Source: Viridothelium virens (Eukaryota; Ascomycota; Dothideomycetes; Trypetheliales; Trypetheliaceae). Taken from it: a stretch of 64,000 nucleotides of DNA. Both the position numbers and the translations under genes were made by a program. Location: contig ML991833.1 of NCBI GenBank assembly GCA_010094025.1, forward strand, positions 1 to 64,000, read 5' to 3'. The notes under the pieces are model-generated. The model was not told the origin of the DNA, made no database searches, and saw nothing but the letters and a program-made list of their open reading frames with translations. Numbering within the stretch: position 1 is the stretch's first letter; each line of letters opens with the position of its first letter. Shown piece by piece: positions 10,707-21,202 of this stretch.

Positions 10707-11823
10707 GAGTGTGGACTAAGTTGGAACTCGGTTCTGTCGAGGCTTGCTTTATGAGCGTAGGCGTGATGGAGTTTTGGTAACTCTCAGTAATCACTGTAGT
10801 GAGAGGAAATTGGACGTGGAATAACTTATGATAGAAATTCCGCTCTAGCATTCTGTTTGATAATCTGTCGAGGTGTTGTTGAGATATTGAAACAGGATTT
10901 CCAAGAAGACGTGAAAATCCACAACTGCGCTAATAAGCATAATCATGCCTCCGTTCAGACAACATTGGTATGAAGATAGGCTATGTCATCCATTTCCGTA
11001 AATAGAGATAAGGGTATGGTAGGATATTACATGAGTTTGTAGTTCAAAGAGGAAAGTATCTTGTACAAAAGGATAGAATGGCTAGAAAGGGTAATCTCAG
11101 TTCCCCTAGACATTGGTGAGTGCTGGTACCTCGCTCCACTCTGTGTACGTATATAAATAAACTCAAGTCTTTCACATTCTATGTGCTCACAAAATCGCTT
11201 CGGTGGTGCAGTGGGAAGACACGCAGAACAAACTCCGCCCTTCAGCTAGTAATCGGGGTCAACACTTGGTGTTCCTATCAATGCAGTGACGTTGCTGGGT
11301 TTATGGAATGGCTCCAGGGGTTTCTTCATAAGGCACTTCGGTGCCTGAACTTTTTGCCATGAATCTCCTTATTTCCTCATTTTTGCTTAATCCTCAAGAG
11401 CTCAAACAAAGAACTTACTTAGACTACTTGCCACTCAATATTTGCCAGCATTCTACACCTGCTTAATTCACCAGTGTGTGACTGGGCAGATGCAGTGACA
11501 TGCCATACCCTCAGTCCATCAGCCGCACGTTTGGTTCCAGGTTCGAGTCACGGCTGCGACAAACAGTTATTTATTTTTGACCTGATTTCGTGTGGCTTGT
11601 TGAGGATCACATTGGAAGAAAGTGTGAGGGCCATAGCATACTCCGTACGAGTGAGAAGAGTGAGCCCATGCCGCACCTGCGCGCTCACCGCTTTGGAATG
11701 GCTCACTTTCTGCCGGTCATCAACGCGACCCGCGTTATTTAGGACAAAAACCCGCATCGATTTAACGACTAGCAATTTATTATTTTGTCTGCCAGATTCC
11801 TTTTAAGCGGCATCTAATCAGTC
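10707..11823. other. Intergenic 1.1 kb with Pol III-like signals
   Basis: No coding gene. It holds the candidate Pol III locus at 11150-11354, a B-box-like GGTTCGAGTC at 11540-11549 and TACTCCGTA at 11639-11647. Confidence 0.5.
11183..11354 (+). ncRNA. Candidate Pol III small RNA or tRNA-derived element
   Basis: An AT-rich TATATAAATAA lies at 11150-11160. About 50 bp downstream is an A-box-like TGGTGCAGTGG (11204-11214). A tRNA T-arm-like segment (GGGTCAACAC) lies near 11256. At 11331-11346 is a perfect hairpin AGGCAC-TTCG-GTGCCT, followed by TTTTT at 11350-11354. A near-consensus B box occurs 186 bp further on. The layout resembles that of yeast U6 genes, but the U6 ACAGAGA box is absent and a full tRNA cloverleaf does not fold: the acceptor and anticodon stems fail. 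It could equally be a decayed tRNA-derived SINE or chance. Start is estimated from TATA spacing. Confidence 0.25.
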
Positions 11824-13008
11824 ATGCCTCTCGTACGAAAAAGACGAGCAGTAAGCAACAACCTTAATTGGATGAACGAAGCGATTCCGAGAATCTCATT
11901 AATTTCCCATATATAGCCTGCCGAAGACGAAGCCGACTCAGACTCTACTCCCCGACCTACAAGGCAACAATCTCCTGCCTCAGAAGATGAATCAAATCAT
12001 GAAGGCTCAGATCTTGATGGCGATGCAGGAGTAGATGCAACCCAGGATCAGCAGGTGAAGAAGATGGTACGATTAGCATTGGCTTGCGAGTACAGGAGGA
12101 GCGAAATACGGCGGGGAGACATTGGAGAGAAAGGTATGTGTAAACTTTCTTGGGAGAAGAAGTCGCATAGAGATATTATTTGTCATGAGCTCTTATGGAA
12201 AAGACACTGGACTACTTCACCGAGGAGCTGACGATGAGGCGAACAGTCCTCGGTAGTACAGCTCAACGCGGCGCATTCAACAAAGTCTTCGAGAGAGCCC
12301 AGGAGCAGCTTCAGCATGTCTTTGGCATGGAGATGGTGGAACTGCCCGCTAAGGAGAAAGTCACCATCGCACAGAAGCGAGGTAAGTCTAATCAGAAACC
12401 TTTCATCTTTCGCTTGTTCATTAAATACTTCGACAGCCGCTCAGAAATCATCGGGTCCTTCTTCCACCAAGTCCTGGATAGTAACCTCGACACTCCCACC
12501 AGCCTTTCGCACGCCCGACATTCTTTCCACCGGAGACTCCGGCTATGTCGCGCTTTACACCTACATTGTATCCATAATCATGCTCTCAGGAGGGAAATTA
12601 CCTTCGTCAAAACTCGACCGTTACCTTCGGCGCGCGAACGCAGATGAGTCGACGCCAGTCGCGTCTACGGAGAAGCTGTTGCAACGTCTTTGCAAAGAGG
12701 GATACATTGTCAAAATCAAAGACTCTTCTTCGGGAGAAGAGATGATTGATTATATAATAGGTCCGAGAGGAAGGGTGGAAGTTGGAGAGGGAGGCGTAGC
12801 AGGGTTGGTGAAGGCAGTGTATGGTGAAGCGGCGAACGAGGAGCTCAGCAAGAGAGTTCAGCGGAGTCTGGCATTAAGCCGACCAGCAGAGGTTGAAAGG
12901 ATGGTAAACGGAGTTGTTGTGGATGGGGATAAGAAGAAGAGGGGAGAACGGAAGGGCAAGCGGAGAGAAGAAGGTGCAGAAGAGGATGCAGAAGATGAGA
13001 GTGACTAA
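11824..13008 (+). CDS. nse3: Nse3, MAGE-domain subunit of the SMC5/6 complex
   Basis: Exons 11824-11850, 11917-12133, 12247-12381 and 12437-13008 give 316 residues with all phases matching. The start MPLVRKRRA is followed by an acidic, Ser-rich N-terminus. The MAGE homology domain covers about residues 70-260: ALACEYRRSEIRR, VFGMEMVELPAKEK, LYTYIVSIIMLSGG (the WHA helix) and LLQRLCKEGYIVKIKD (second winged helix). The C-terminus is Lys/Glu-rich. In yeast Nse3 pairs with Nse1 and Nse4 and loads SMC5/6 on DNA for repair. Fungi usually have a single MAGE protein, so the call is fairly safe. Confidence 0.88.
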
Positions 13009-13013
13009 GAGGG

Positions 13014-13465
13014 ATTTCCTACGACACACAGGTGCGATGGTTGAATATTTGAAGAACAACCAAGCCGGACACCTGGATAGGGACGCCACAGTCGCTTCTT
13101 CAGATGACTGGGTCAAAGAGGTACCTATCTCGGCTGGCACGGAGCTTCCCACAAGTATGAAACTTATGTGTCTTCAGGTGGCTCGACCCAGCTCTTTGCG
13201 GACACCGAGAATTCCGCTGTCGTCGACATGCAGAGTGGTAGCGGTGAATCTCACGAGAATGTCCAGAACGCCCGAGAAGCAATACGCTTGGCGTAAGGCA
13301 TCTCAAATTGATCTCAGGGACCGAATTTGGACATGCATTACCACGATCTACAACGACAAGATTATGGCAGGGATCCAGCAAGAGGATGAGTTTACAAAAG
13401 GTAGAGTCGAGTCGCATTGCGCAGTAAGCCACCTTGTGGCAAAGTTCATTGGTCCTTCTCAATAA
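13014..13465 (+). CDS. Doubtful short ORF or coding remnant
   Basis: Just after Nse3 one frame gives VEYLKNNQAGHLDRDATVAS and later QIDLRDRIWTCITTIYNDKI. Between them a different frame gives a coding-like run (QLFADTENSAVVDMQSG, about 13190-13285). A frame change by a short intron or decay would be needed to join them; I could not find a clean splice. It may be 3' UTR of Nse3, a small gene or the remains of one. No domain recognised. Confidence 0.22.
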
Positions 13466-13536
13466 GACCTTGAGGTTCATGCAGAACGTCGGCTATGTAA
13501 AGATTCTTTTCTTTAGAAGTCTACTCTCGATGCTCT

Positions 13537-15225
13537 TCACTTCGCTGTCGTATTCGCATCGGGATTCCTTTCAATGATGAGGGCCTCGCTCGCAGCAATC
13601 CCCACAATCCCGTCCACAAAATACTCAATATCTGGCGTCCCGGAAGCCGTCCCATTCGCATAATTCTGCCCAATCAACGTCACTCTCGCCGCATCCGTCT
13701 CCTCGCTACTCGGCGCCGTCACCCTAAACGCACGCACCTGCGTGCCCAACACCGCACTCACATCCAGCTGCATCTGCGGCCGCGGCACACCCTCACTCGC
13801 ATTCGCCGCCGAATAGAACTCCAGATTGAGCGCGAGCACCTTGTACAGCTCGTCCCCCTCATAAACCGCATACAGCGCCAGCCCATCCGACTCCAACGCC
13901 TCAAGCTCATAGATCGTCGGCTCCACCGTTCCCGACAGCACACCCGCCACATACAGCATCGACGCGTAGGTAGGCCAGACGCGCGGCGCGGTGCCGTTCA
14001 CCTCGACCGGCTGCCACATGCTGTACCAGAAGGGGCTGCCGTTGTGGAAGTGCACGCGCCGCATGCCCAGCGTCGCCGCGTGCAGCACGTAGTCCATCTC
14101 CCAGAGCGCGGCGCCCAGCGTGTTGCTGATGTTCGGCGCGCCGTGGCACGAGACCGAGCCCGTCTCGCCCATGACGAAGGAGGCGTTGATGGAGGTCGCG
14201 GCAGCGATGGAGGGCGTCCATTGCGAGAAGTATTCGAGGGTGTGGAGGTGCGACATTAGGGCGTGGAGGGAGATGGATGGGGTGTTGGCCTCTGTGATAG
14301 GGAGCAGAGTCAGGAAAGGTTGCGTAGGGATGTATGGGGGTGAGCCATGAGGATATCGGGAATTCTCACCTGGGCAGTTGGAGTAGGGATACGTGTGGTC
14401 GCTTTCTGATTTGACGTTACCTACGATTTCTGGGACACCAAGACTGTTGATCTCAGCGAGCGAAAAGTTTCCCTGGTCGACTGGGTCGACTGCCAAAGCA
14501 CCGAGTTGGAAGCCGTGACTTGTGTTGTTGATCTCTCGCTTGATCTGAGACAGCCAGTCAACTTGCTGTTGAGCATATGTCTGCACATTCCACGGCTCAG
14601 TACGATGCCCGGTATATTCATAGATATCTGGTTCATTGCCGAGTTCATAGGCGTATAGTTTCGACTCGTTTAGGTGTGCTTCCACACCTTTAACTTCTTC
14701 GAGCGGGTATTGTACATTATCCTGACCAAGGTTCAGAGTGAAGATACAGGTTTGATTCTCGGGTACGTTCTCATTCATGACTTGAAATAAGCCACTGTTG
14801 AAAGTGACATTTACTGCTTCGAGATTGTTGGGTTTGAAGACGTTGGTGATGGTCTGATTGTTATGTGGATTATATTGAGCGGCATCTCCTGTGTCGCCGC
14901 CAATTCTGATCACTGGGGGAGCACCAAGGATCTCTTCAATATTATTCAGGAGATTGTACGAGAGGTCGTTCGGTGAGCCAACCTCTCCGAGATAGTCAAT
15001 AATGTAGCAAAATTCTATTGACAAGGCTACGAGGTCTCGAGGAAGTGGAGATGCCTTTGAAGTATCGATACCGGGTGTGAAATTAATGTGAACAAGAGTA
15101 TAATTCTGGTTGATCTGAGGAATAGCAGGAGTAGACCCATAGGGACTTTGACTTGATGCTCTATGGACAAATAGAAGGCTGACAGTGGCAATAGAGTAAA
15201 GCCATTTTTGAAAATCTACGATCAT
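13537..15225 (-). CDS. Secreted glycoside hydrolase family 79 protein (beta-glucuronidase type)
   Basis: Exon 1 is 15225-14370 and exon 2 14291-13537; 536 residues. The start MIVDFQKWLYSIATVSLLF is a signal peptide. A TIM-barrel catalytic part carries PVIRIGGDTGD, AYELGNEPDIYEY (predicted acid/base Glu, about residue 200) and FVMGETGSVSCHG (predicted nucleophile Glu). A beta-rich C-terminal domain follows (APRVWPTYASMLYVAG, VEPTIYELEAL). Fungal GH79 enzymes remove glucuronic acid or 4-O-methyl-glucuronic acid from arabinogalactan and similar glycans outside the cell. The 78-nt intron (14369-14292) is a multiple of three and has no stop, so the frame stays open through it. Many Asn-X-Ser/Thr sites fit secretion. 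Confidence 0.85.
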   Translation of the reverse strand: MIVDFQKWLYSIATVSLLFVHRASSQSPYGSTPAIPQINQNYTLVHINFTPGIDTSKASPLPRDLVALSIEFCYIIDYLGEVGSPNDLSYNLLNNIEEILGAPPVIRIGGDTGDAAQYNPHNNQTITNVFKPNNLEAVNVTFNSGLFQVMNENVPENQTCIFTLNLGQDNVQYPLEEVKGVEAHLNESKLYAYELGNEPDIYEYTGHRTEPWNVQTYAQQQVDWLSQIKREINNTSHGFQLGALAVDPVDQGNFSLAEINSLGVPEIVGNVKSESDHTYPYSNCPGENSRYPHGSPPYIPTQPFLTLLPITEANTPSISLHALMSHLHTLEYFSQWTPSIAAATSINASFVMGETGSVSCHGAPNISNTLGAALWEMDYVLHAATLGMRRVHFHNGSPFWYSMWQPVEVNGTAPRVWPTYASMLYVAGVLSGTVEPTIYELEALESDGLALYAVYEGDELYKVLALNLEFYSAANASEGVPRPQMQLDVSAVLGTQVRAFRVTAPSSEETDAARVTLIGQNYANGTASGTPDIEYFVDGIVGIAASEALIIERNPDANTTAK

Positions 15226-15832
15226 TTTGATTGATATATATGCAAGGACTAAGAAACAGAATTATGGAGCGAATTGAAAGACAGCTTTCGTCCTTTATGG
15301 GGCCTTTAGACGGCTGGGCTATTATAACTGGCCCTGCTCGTTCTGGGAATGATAATCAGGGACAACAGGCTTCCCCGCCATCACAGTCATGCGTACCTAT
15401 CATGATCTCCGTAAAGTGAGGGAAGATTATGGGTGCCTGGTTAGAAGGACGCGAAAAGTAAGGCGATGACGAGCACGACGATCTACCTTTCGGCCGCGTA
15501 CAATATTTTGCCGATATCTCGCTTAGGCGCTCTCCGAGTTGATCCATTCTATGGACAGCATGCTGATCACACCGGCAACCATAGTAGAACTTGTGCACGG
15601 ATATCGAAATTCTGGTGAGCTTTAAAGAGTGTGTATGATACATAGAGGAACCCCCCTCTATTGTTGAAATCCGTCAACTGCTGTTCCACTGCGAGAGAGC
15701 AATGAAATGTATTCGAGCAAAAATATGCCATCACCTGGACCTTCGTGGTACTCCGAGCCTGATTTCTGAAGACAGTCAGGCTAGGTCGAATCTCCAGCGT
15801 TTGCTGGCCATCTCAGGGGTCTTGCAGGGAGC
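15226..15832. other. Intergenic, nothing recognised
   Basis: Holds the GH79 promoter (TGATATATATGC just upstream of its start) and the 3' side of the Myb-like gene. No gene seen. Confidence 0.5.
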
Positions 15833-17190
15833 CTATGCTGCTACAAGTTCCCACTCTGGCTCATTCTCCTCCTCGACCACATCCCATTGGCCCCACTCTG
15901 CTGCTTCATGCTCTTCACCGTCTTTGCTCTGTGTTTTGTCATGCGAGTCAATCTGAGCCACATCTTCGATTATATCAACTGTCTTGCTTTGTGCTTGTGG
16001 TACTGGAGTAGTCGAACCGCAATGCTCCTGCATCGTTTTGCCCACTGCAGCCGCGGCTGAATTGGTCAGAGCACCGCATTTCGCATCGATTGACTCCACA
16101 GCTGTGCGACTCATCTGCGCTGCAGCAGAAACATCATTGGTTTCAGATACAGAATTGGCACTTGTGGAAGCATGCGGCTGCGAATGACCTTTGAGAACCA
16201 AAGCGGCGTGGCGCTGTAGCAGACTACCGATCGACTTGTTGGGGAAGCGATTCGCAACGTCAGACCACAGCACGACCTTACCATTCTTCAACTCCATGAG
16301 TTTGGCATCTTCATCTGCGGTCCACTTCTCTTCGATTGCTTTAGGGTCGGATCTATGACGGACCCTAGGTTGTGCATTGCTTTTCTGACGGAGCTTGGGA
16401 GTCGGACTGGCCTCGGCAGCCAAATTTAATTGGGAGAACTTGGCGGACACGGCGGCCATGGAGGAATCTATGGAAGAACCTTGGGCAGAACTCTCAAGCT
16501 TAACCGTGTCTGCTTTGGGAAATCGCTTGGACTTGGGGGAGTACGCGCTATTACTGTCGCTCGTCCAATCAATAAAAAAGTCGACTACAACTATAGCTTT
16601 CGTGTCGGTGATGTGTGATCGGGTCAACCGCGATGATTGTGGGTCCGTATTTATGGCAACCTTCACAAATTTGTGTTCCATGTCCTCTGCGAAATACGAA
16701 TCAGCTGTCCACGCGTAGGAGGAAAGTGTGTACGAGAACGTATTAGAACTTACTTCCTTTCTTCCGATAATGGAATAGCAGCGCATATTCAAAGAGTACT
16801 TTGCCATGATCGTATGATGTAATCCCTACGGATTGCTTTCGAGAGATCCATTTTGCTTTGAACGTGAGAGCCCATTCAGAATTGATGGCATCCCCGCGCT
16901 GCATTGCGAACCACTGTAGGTAGCAGAGGATCAGCTCCTGCTCATACTTAGCTGGGAATGATTGCACTTACTACTTTGCGGAGAGCATCTCGAAGTTTTT
17001 CATAGGATATGCCACCGAACGTTTCGGTCGGTATCAATTGCAGGGTCTTGGGGTAGAAATGCGAGTGAGGAAAGACGTAGAGATCGTATGCTTGCAAGCA
17101 CAAGGCTGGCCATACTTCACGGTCAAAGTTATGTGCAGCCGTCACCCATTCGAGATAGACCGGACTCTTTGGCTCAGGCTTGACATCCAT
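15833..17190 (-). CDS. Uncharacterised protein with a Myb/SANT-like domain; paralogue of the gene at 63023-63924
   Basis: Exons 17190-16972, 16913-16754 and 16686-15833 give 410 residues. The N-terminal domain (about 20-73) has FDREVWPALCLQAYDLYVFP and FYPKTLQLIP. Exon 2 is exactly 160 nt and starts with Trp (WFAMQRGDAIN). The middle is Ser/Ala/Lys-rich. At about residues 235-285 lies a SANT/Myb-like segment (EKWTADEDAKLMELKNGKV, then WSDVANRFPNKSIGSLLQRH) with the spaced Trp residues. The C-terminus is acidic (WGQWDVVEEENEPEWELV). It could be a nuclear DNA-binding or chromatin protein, by inference. The N-terminal domain is shared with the gene at the right edge; I know no name for it. Confidence 0.7.
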
Positions 17191-17979
17191 GCTGTTTGCT
17201 ACACAAGTACCGGTGCCGTGAAAGTTTTGCTGGTTCGCGCAGTCGACATATACGTTGCCTGGAGATATATGAAGGTTGCATGGAGCTCGGGGCTTTTAAG
17301 CAAGTTTCGCGCTAACGGTGATAGTCGTTGATGCATCGTGGGCAGCTTGCTTCACACATGCTTCTCACATGCTTCTACCCTTGAGCACCATCCCAGTGAG
17401 TTCTGCGCGGGTCACACGCGACCATTCGAAAATCAAGGCTTGCGAAATTCTTGTACACCACGAAAGAATGCTGACTAAAGCCCCCGAATGACCGATGCGT
17501 ACGCTTTCAACGTGTGGAGTTGACTTTATCGTGTCAAGGGAGCCTTTTACTGTATTTAGAGCCAAAGGGATGTAGATGCGCTTAACGTATGCTGATGCTC
17601 ACAATCTGGCTCGCCACGGGAGATAGATGCTGCGCTTTTTCGGCGATAAGATAGGTCCAAGATGGTCAATGCAACGCCTGCGAGTATGCCCTCTCCAAAT
17701 TCTTCTACACTAGGCATTAGGTTTGCTGTCGAAAAGGAATAGAGCTCATAAGGTCCGCATCGCTTTGACCTCACTTTGCTTAAGATGTTGGCTTCCATTC
17801 AAATGAGTAGGAGGTATGTTGCACTGTGTGGATTGACGGAGAACATGTTGTGGCTCAAGAGTCTATGGAAAAGGCATACCATAGGGCAAAGTAGACACTA
17901 CGCCCGCCGAGGAAATGGCGGAACTTATCCCCTTTGCCGGACGCGTCAATCGGGGGTTGTAGTGCGAAAGCAATTTGCT
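17191..17979. other. Intergenic, no gene seen
   Basis: Upstream of the Myb-like gene and downstream of the coiled-coil protein gene. Short ORFs only, none with a domain. Confidence 0.45.
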
Positions 17980-18555
17980 TCACGCGACACCCTTTTTCCT
18001 CTCCTTTGCCTCATCCTTCATTCTCTGCAATATTCTGACCTCCATCTCTTTTTGCGCTAGTTCTTTGTCCACCTTCTCGTTGTTTTCTATCGCCGTCTGG
18101 CGAGCATTGACACGACTCTTCAGCTCTTCAATCGCAATATCCGTCTGCTCAGAAATTCGTTGCCGTAGCTCCTCGCTACTCCTAATCTGAAAGTGATCGA
18201 TGAACTTTTGCGCATCTTCGGCGTCGTGATCTGAACCCGGTCCACCCTCGAGTAACCCCCCGGGATGGGTCAACTTGACGCCTGGAATGGGGCTGCGGAA
18301 CTTGCGACGGGGATCGTTCAACGAAAGTGGAAGTTCTTCGTGTTGAACGTCGGGGAGGTCTTGTGGCCGTACATGTATGATGTGCACCTCGTTATCGCCG
18401 GGCTTCTCCTCGCCATAGACTACATGGATGCCATCGGCTGGCAGAGGACTGCCGACAACACGAGCAAGATCTCTTTCGAAAGACTCGTCGTATCGTAATT
18501 CGCCCTTGTGCGCGTCATTGTGGTCCTCCTGGGGAGTAAGGGGCGCTGGGGTCAT
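17980..18555 (-). CDS. Hypothetical protein with C-terminal coiled coil
   Basis: 191 residues from Met at 18555 (MTPAPLTPQEDHNDAHKGEL). The frame is open upstream to 18768, but that part is poor coding sequence. The first half is acidic and Pro-rich, with VVYGEEKPGDNEVHIIHVRP and PLSLNDPRRKFRSPIPG. The last 80 residues form a charged helix (SEELRQRISEQTDIAIEEL and on to MKDEAKERKK). No named domain recognised. It is divergent from the SF3b5 gene, with 435 bp between starts. Confidence 0.6.
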   Translation of the reverse strand: MTPAPLTPQEDHNDAHKGELRYDESFERDLARVVGSPLPADGIHVVYGEEKPGDNEVHIIHVRPQDLPDVQHEELPLSLNDPRRKFRSPIPGVKLTHPGGLLEGGPGSDHDAEDAQKFIDHFQIRSSEELRQRISEQTDIAIEELKSRVNARQTAIENNEKVDKELAQKEMEVRILQRMKDEAKERKKGVA

Positions 18556-18990
18556 GATGGGTACGCATGACAAGTCAAAGGGACATGACCGTGTTATGAA
18601 GGTAATGAGAATGTAGATCGACGAGCTTGAGTCTCTAGCAAGACTCGGAGTATTTAGCCTCTGCGCTTCACCCACCGCACGGTATCTGTAATTGAAGTAT
18701 GAGTTGGTAGAAGTTGTAGCACGAATTGAGCTTTGCGTCGTCCAAAGTGCCTGGTGGCTGTTCGCCACTGTAGGAAATCAAAGATGACATCCAAATCCTT
18801 GGCTTTTCTTTGATCTCGGAGTCGGGCTGAAGCTGTAATAGAGAGGTTACAGCCGTTTCCTCGTCGGATGATCCTCGGTGCGGCGATCCATTTCGCGAAC
18901 CATTTGGCTCTCCGCTTCCTTCATACTTCCATAGGCCCTAATATATTCAATCTCCCACATCTCACCGTAGCACGACTCGAAATCTTTACC
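18556..18990. promoter_or_regulatory. Shared promoter between the coiled-coil protein and SF3b5 genes
   Basis: 435 bp between two divergent start codons, so both promoters must lie here or overlap. No specific element was identified. Confidence 0.5.
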
Positions 18991-19295
18991 ATGGCTGACA
19001 AGCTCCGTGCGCAGCAGCAGCTTGAGCAGCTGCAAGCTCGCTATGTTGGCACTGGACATGCTGATACCACCAAGTTCGAATGGACTTCGAACATCCAGCG
19101 CGACAGCTACGCAAGCTACATCGGACATCCTCCACTACTCCACTATATGTCTATTGGAATGGGCGAACCAAAAGAGAAGGTCAGGCTTCGCATGATTGAG
19201 GTAGGTGTTCTACGATATTATCCCAGGAGTGCCGTTCTGACTGAAGACAGAAAATGATACAGCCAGTTGGCAAGCCACCCGAAGTGCAAGACTAG
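18991..19295 (+). CDS. Splicing factor 3B subunit 5 (SF3b10/Ysf3)
   Basis: Exon 1 18991-19200, intron 19201-19250, exon 2 19251-19295; 84 residues. The protein begins MADKLRAQQQLEQLQARYVG and continues GTGHADTTKFEWTSNIQRDS, YASYIGHPPLLHYMSIGMGE, ending KMIQPVGKPPEVQD. This matches the human SF3B5 pattern (LEHLQSKYIGTGHADTTKWE, RDSYCSYMGH) over the full length. It is a core component of the U2 snRNP SF3b complex in the nucleus. Without the intron the frame would run into a poor tail. Confidence 0.93.
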
Positions 19296-19706
19296 CGACC
19301 TCTCTCCTCACAGTAGAATCACATTTCAAGTGCGAACATAACAGCATGGCAGATCGAAGCAACTTGACGGATCTTGCCATAGATGGAAGTCGAGCGTTCG
19401 TTGTAAGCGGCCAGACTAGCAAGGAATCGACTAATATTGCCAAAGGAAACCGCGCAGACCACAAGATGCTTATATCGTAGGGCTACAAGCTCACCCCAGC
19501 ACTCCGATCGGCTATCAGCAGCTACAGGAAGAGGAGAACACAAGCCTTGAAGAAAGTTTGTATGTGCAGGTAATAGAGTCATGCCTGCAGTGAAATAAGA
19601 AATTTAGCTAGTTTATTTGATGATTTTGCACGTCATAGGCTGTTTTGCACTTGCATCCCATCTCCCGTGTCAACTACTTCGAGCGTTGCTCCCACACAAA
19701 TCTCCC
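19296..19706. other. Intergenic, convergent 3' ends
   Basis: 411 bp between SF3b5 and the small membrane protein gene. No ORF worth calling. Confidence 0.5.
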
Positions 19707-20373
19707 CTAAAGCCTCGCCTCCCGCCTCATCAACACTGTCGCGCTTGCCCACGCCAAACCCAAAACCCCCCAGCTCACCGCCAATGTAATCAGCACATCC
19801 ATGACCTCTCCCGTCCTACTAATCGCTTCATTATACCCCTTTACGAAGGGCACTTTGGCGCTGCTCCGCCAGAAATCGAGCATGTAGGTCCGTACAATGA
19901 GAGCCATACCCGCGTTAGCGAGAGTCAGTGTAAGTTTAGATGAAGAGGGATAGCCAGAGCCAAAGGCGAGATAGAGGGACGTCAGTAGCGATATTAGGAT
20001 CTAGAAAGGATCTCAGCTTGGTAGTCAGGAGCCTTATTACACTCTGTGAAGTTGGCATAACTTTCCACATAGAGATGTCGAAGCGCAATTCAATAACCTT
20101 GGGAAATTGCGTGCGTAGTGGCTAAGGTCGTGCAAGGTAGAGATGACAGACAAATTGAAGAAGTATTGTACAACTTACTGCAACGGCTCCAGCACTTTGG
20201 GTAGTCCGAGTTTTGTAAAGTTGATCTGCTGCTGACTGAGAGTACTTCGCGGCCTGTTTAGTCCTCTTCTCGTATTTCTGTAGATTGGTAATGGAGATCG
20301 AGGAGACATAAAGGCCATAGCCAGCAATTCCCGCTTGTGCAAGATGCAGGAATCGAAGAATGATTGCAGCCAT
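19707..20373 (-). CDS. Small multi-pass membrane protein of unknown function
   Basis: Exon 1 20373-20179, intron 20178-20001 (GTAAGT...TTCTAG), exon 2 20000-19707; 162 residues. Hydrophobic spans: IILRFLHLAQAGIAGYGLYV near the N-terminus, AGAVAILISLLTSLYLAF at the splice junction, ANAGMALIVRTYML, and VLITLAVSWGVLGLAWASAT near the end, so about four helices. Between the first two is a charged stretch (LQKYEKRTKQAAKYSQSA). The topology resembles small fungal MARVEL-like proteins, but no signature motif is clear. The second helix reads through the splice site correctly, which supports the model. Confidence 0.65.
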
Positions 20374-21202
20374 CGTTAGGCAGCCTCACATTCGGATGCG
20401 TCGTCTGCGTTTCATCCAAAGCTGTCCTTTGCGTGGTTAAAACATTGACATAAGGTTGTGCTCGTGCGCGAAGGGAAGACTACGGGCACATCTTGTAATG
20501 CAGGATTTTTGAGTTCCTGTTGTTCCACTTCAACCCAATGGGGCCGACCTGTGAGAAATTGCATATACGTCTTATAAACATTACATATTATTTAGTCCGA
20601 TAGAAGATAGAATGGGTGTATTGAGCACGATAGCTGTTCTACTCCGTATTACCAATCCAACTACGGCATTCCAAGCAACCAATAGCAAGCCGTTCTGTCG
20701 TCCAATCAATACTTGTTTTGTGCAGATTTACGCTCATTACCACAAGCGTCTCCTATATGTCTAAGGATTCCGATTTACTGCGGTCGTGAAAGGCCTTGCC
20801 ATGGTCCTCGTTACGAGATGCCGAACAGGCATGACAGCTTTGCCCAATAGCACCCGTGGAGCTCCAGCCACAGTCTTGCACGGGCAATTGCTGCATGATA
20901 CGAGTAGATGCCTTCGCCACTGCTCTACATTTCTCCTTGGAAAATTCGGTACCAATATGTTGACGGAAAAAAGACACATTAGAGTTGAAGTTTGTTTGAC
21001 TTCTGTAAGCTACTTGAATGGCTCTTCCTCAAGATCGATCTCCGTAAATTCATAACCTAGGAACTATCCATACCCAATTCGTTTGCGTCCCACCCTTTAG
21101 CGCCGATTCCCATTCCCACCGCCTTGTACAACCCGAAGCAAGGCGTAAAATATACAGAAAAACAGAGCGGCGAATGCTATTGCCTACGAGAGGAAACAAA
21201 AA
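20374..21202. other. Intergenic; contains TACTCCGTA
   Basis: No gene seen. TACTCCGTA occurs at 20640-20648. It includes the promoter of the small membrane protein and the 3' flank of the laccase gene. Confidence 0.45.
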
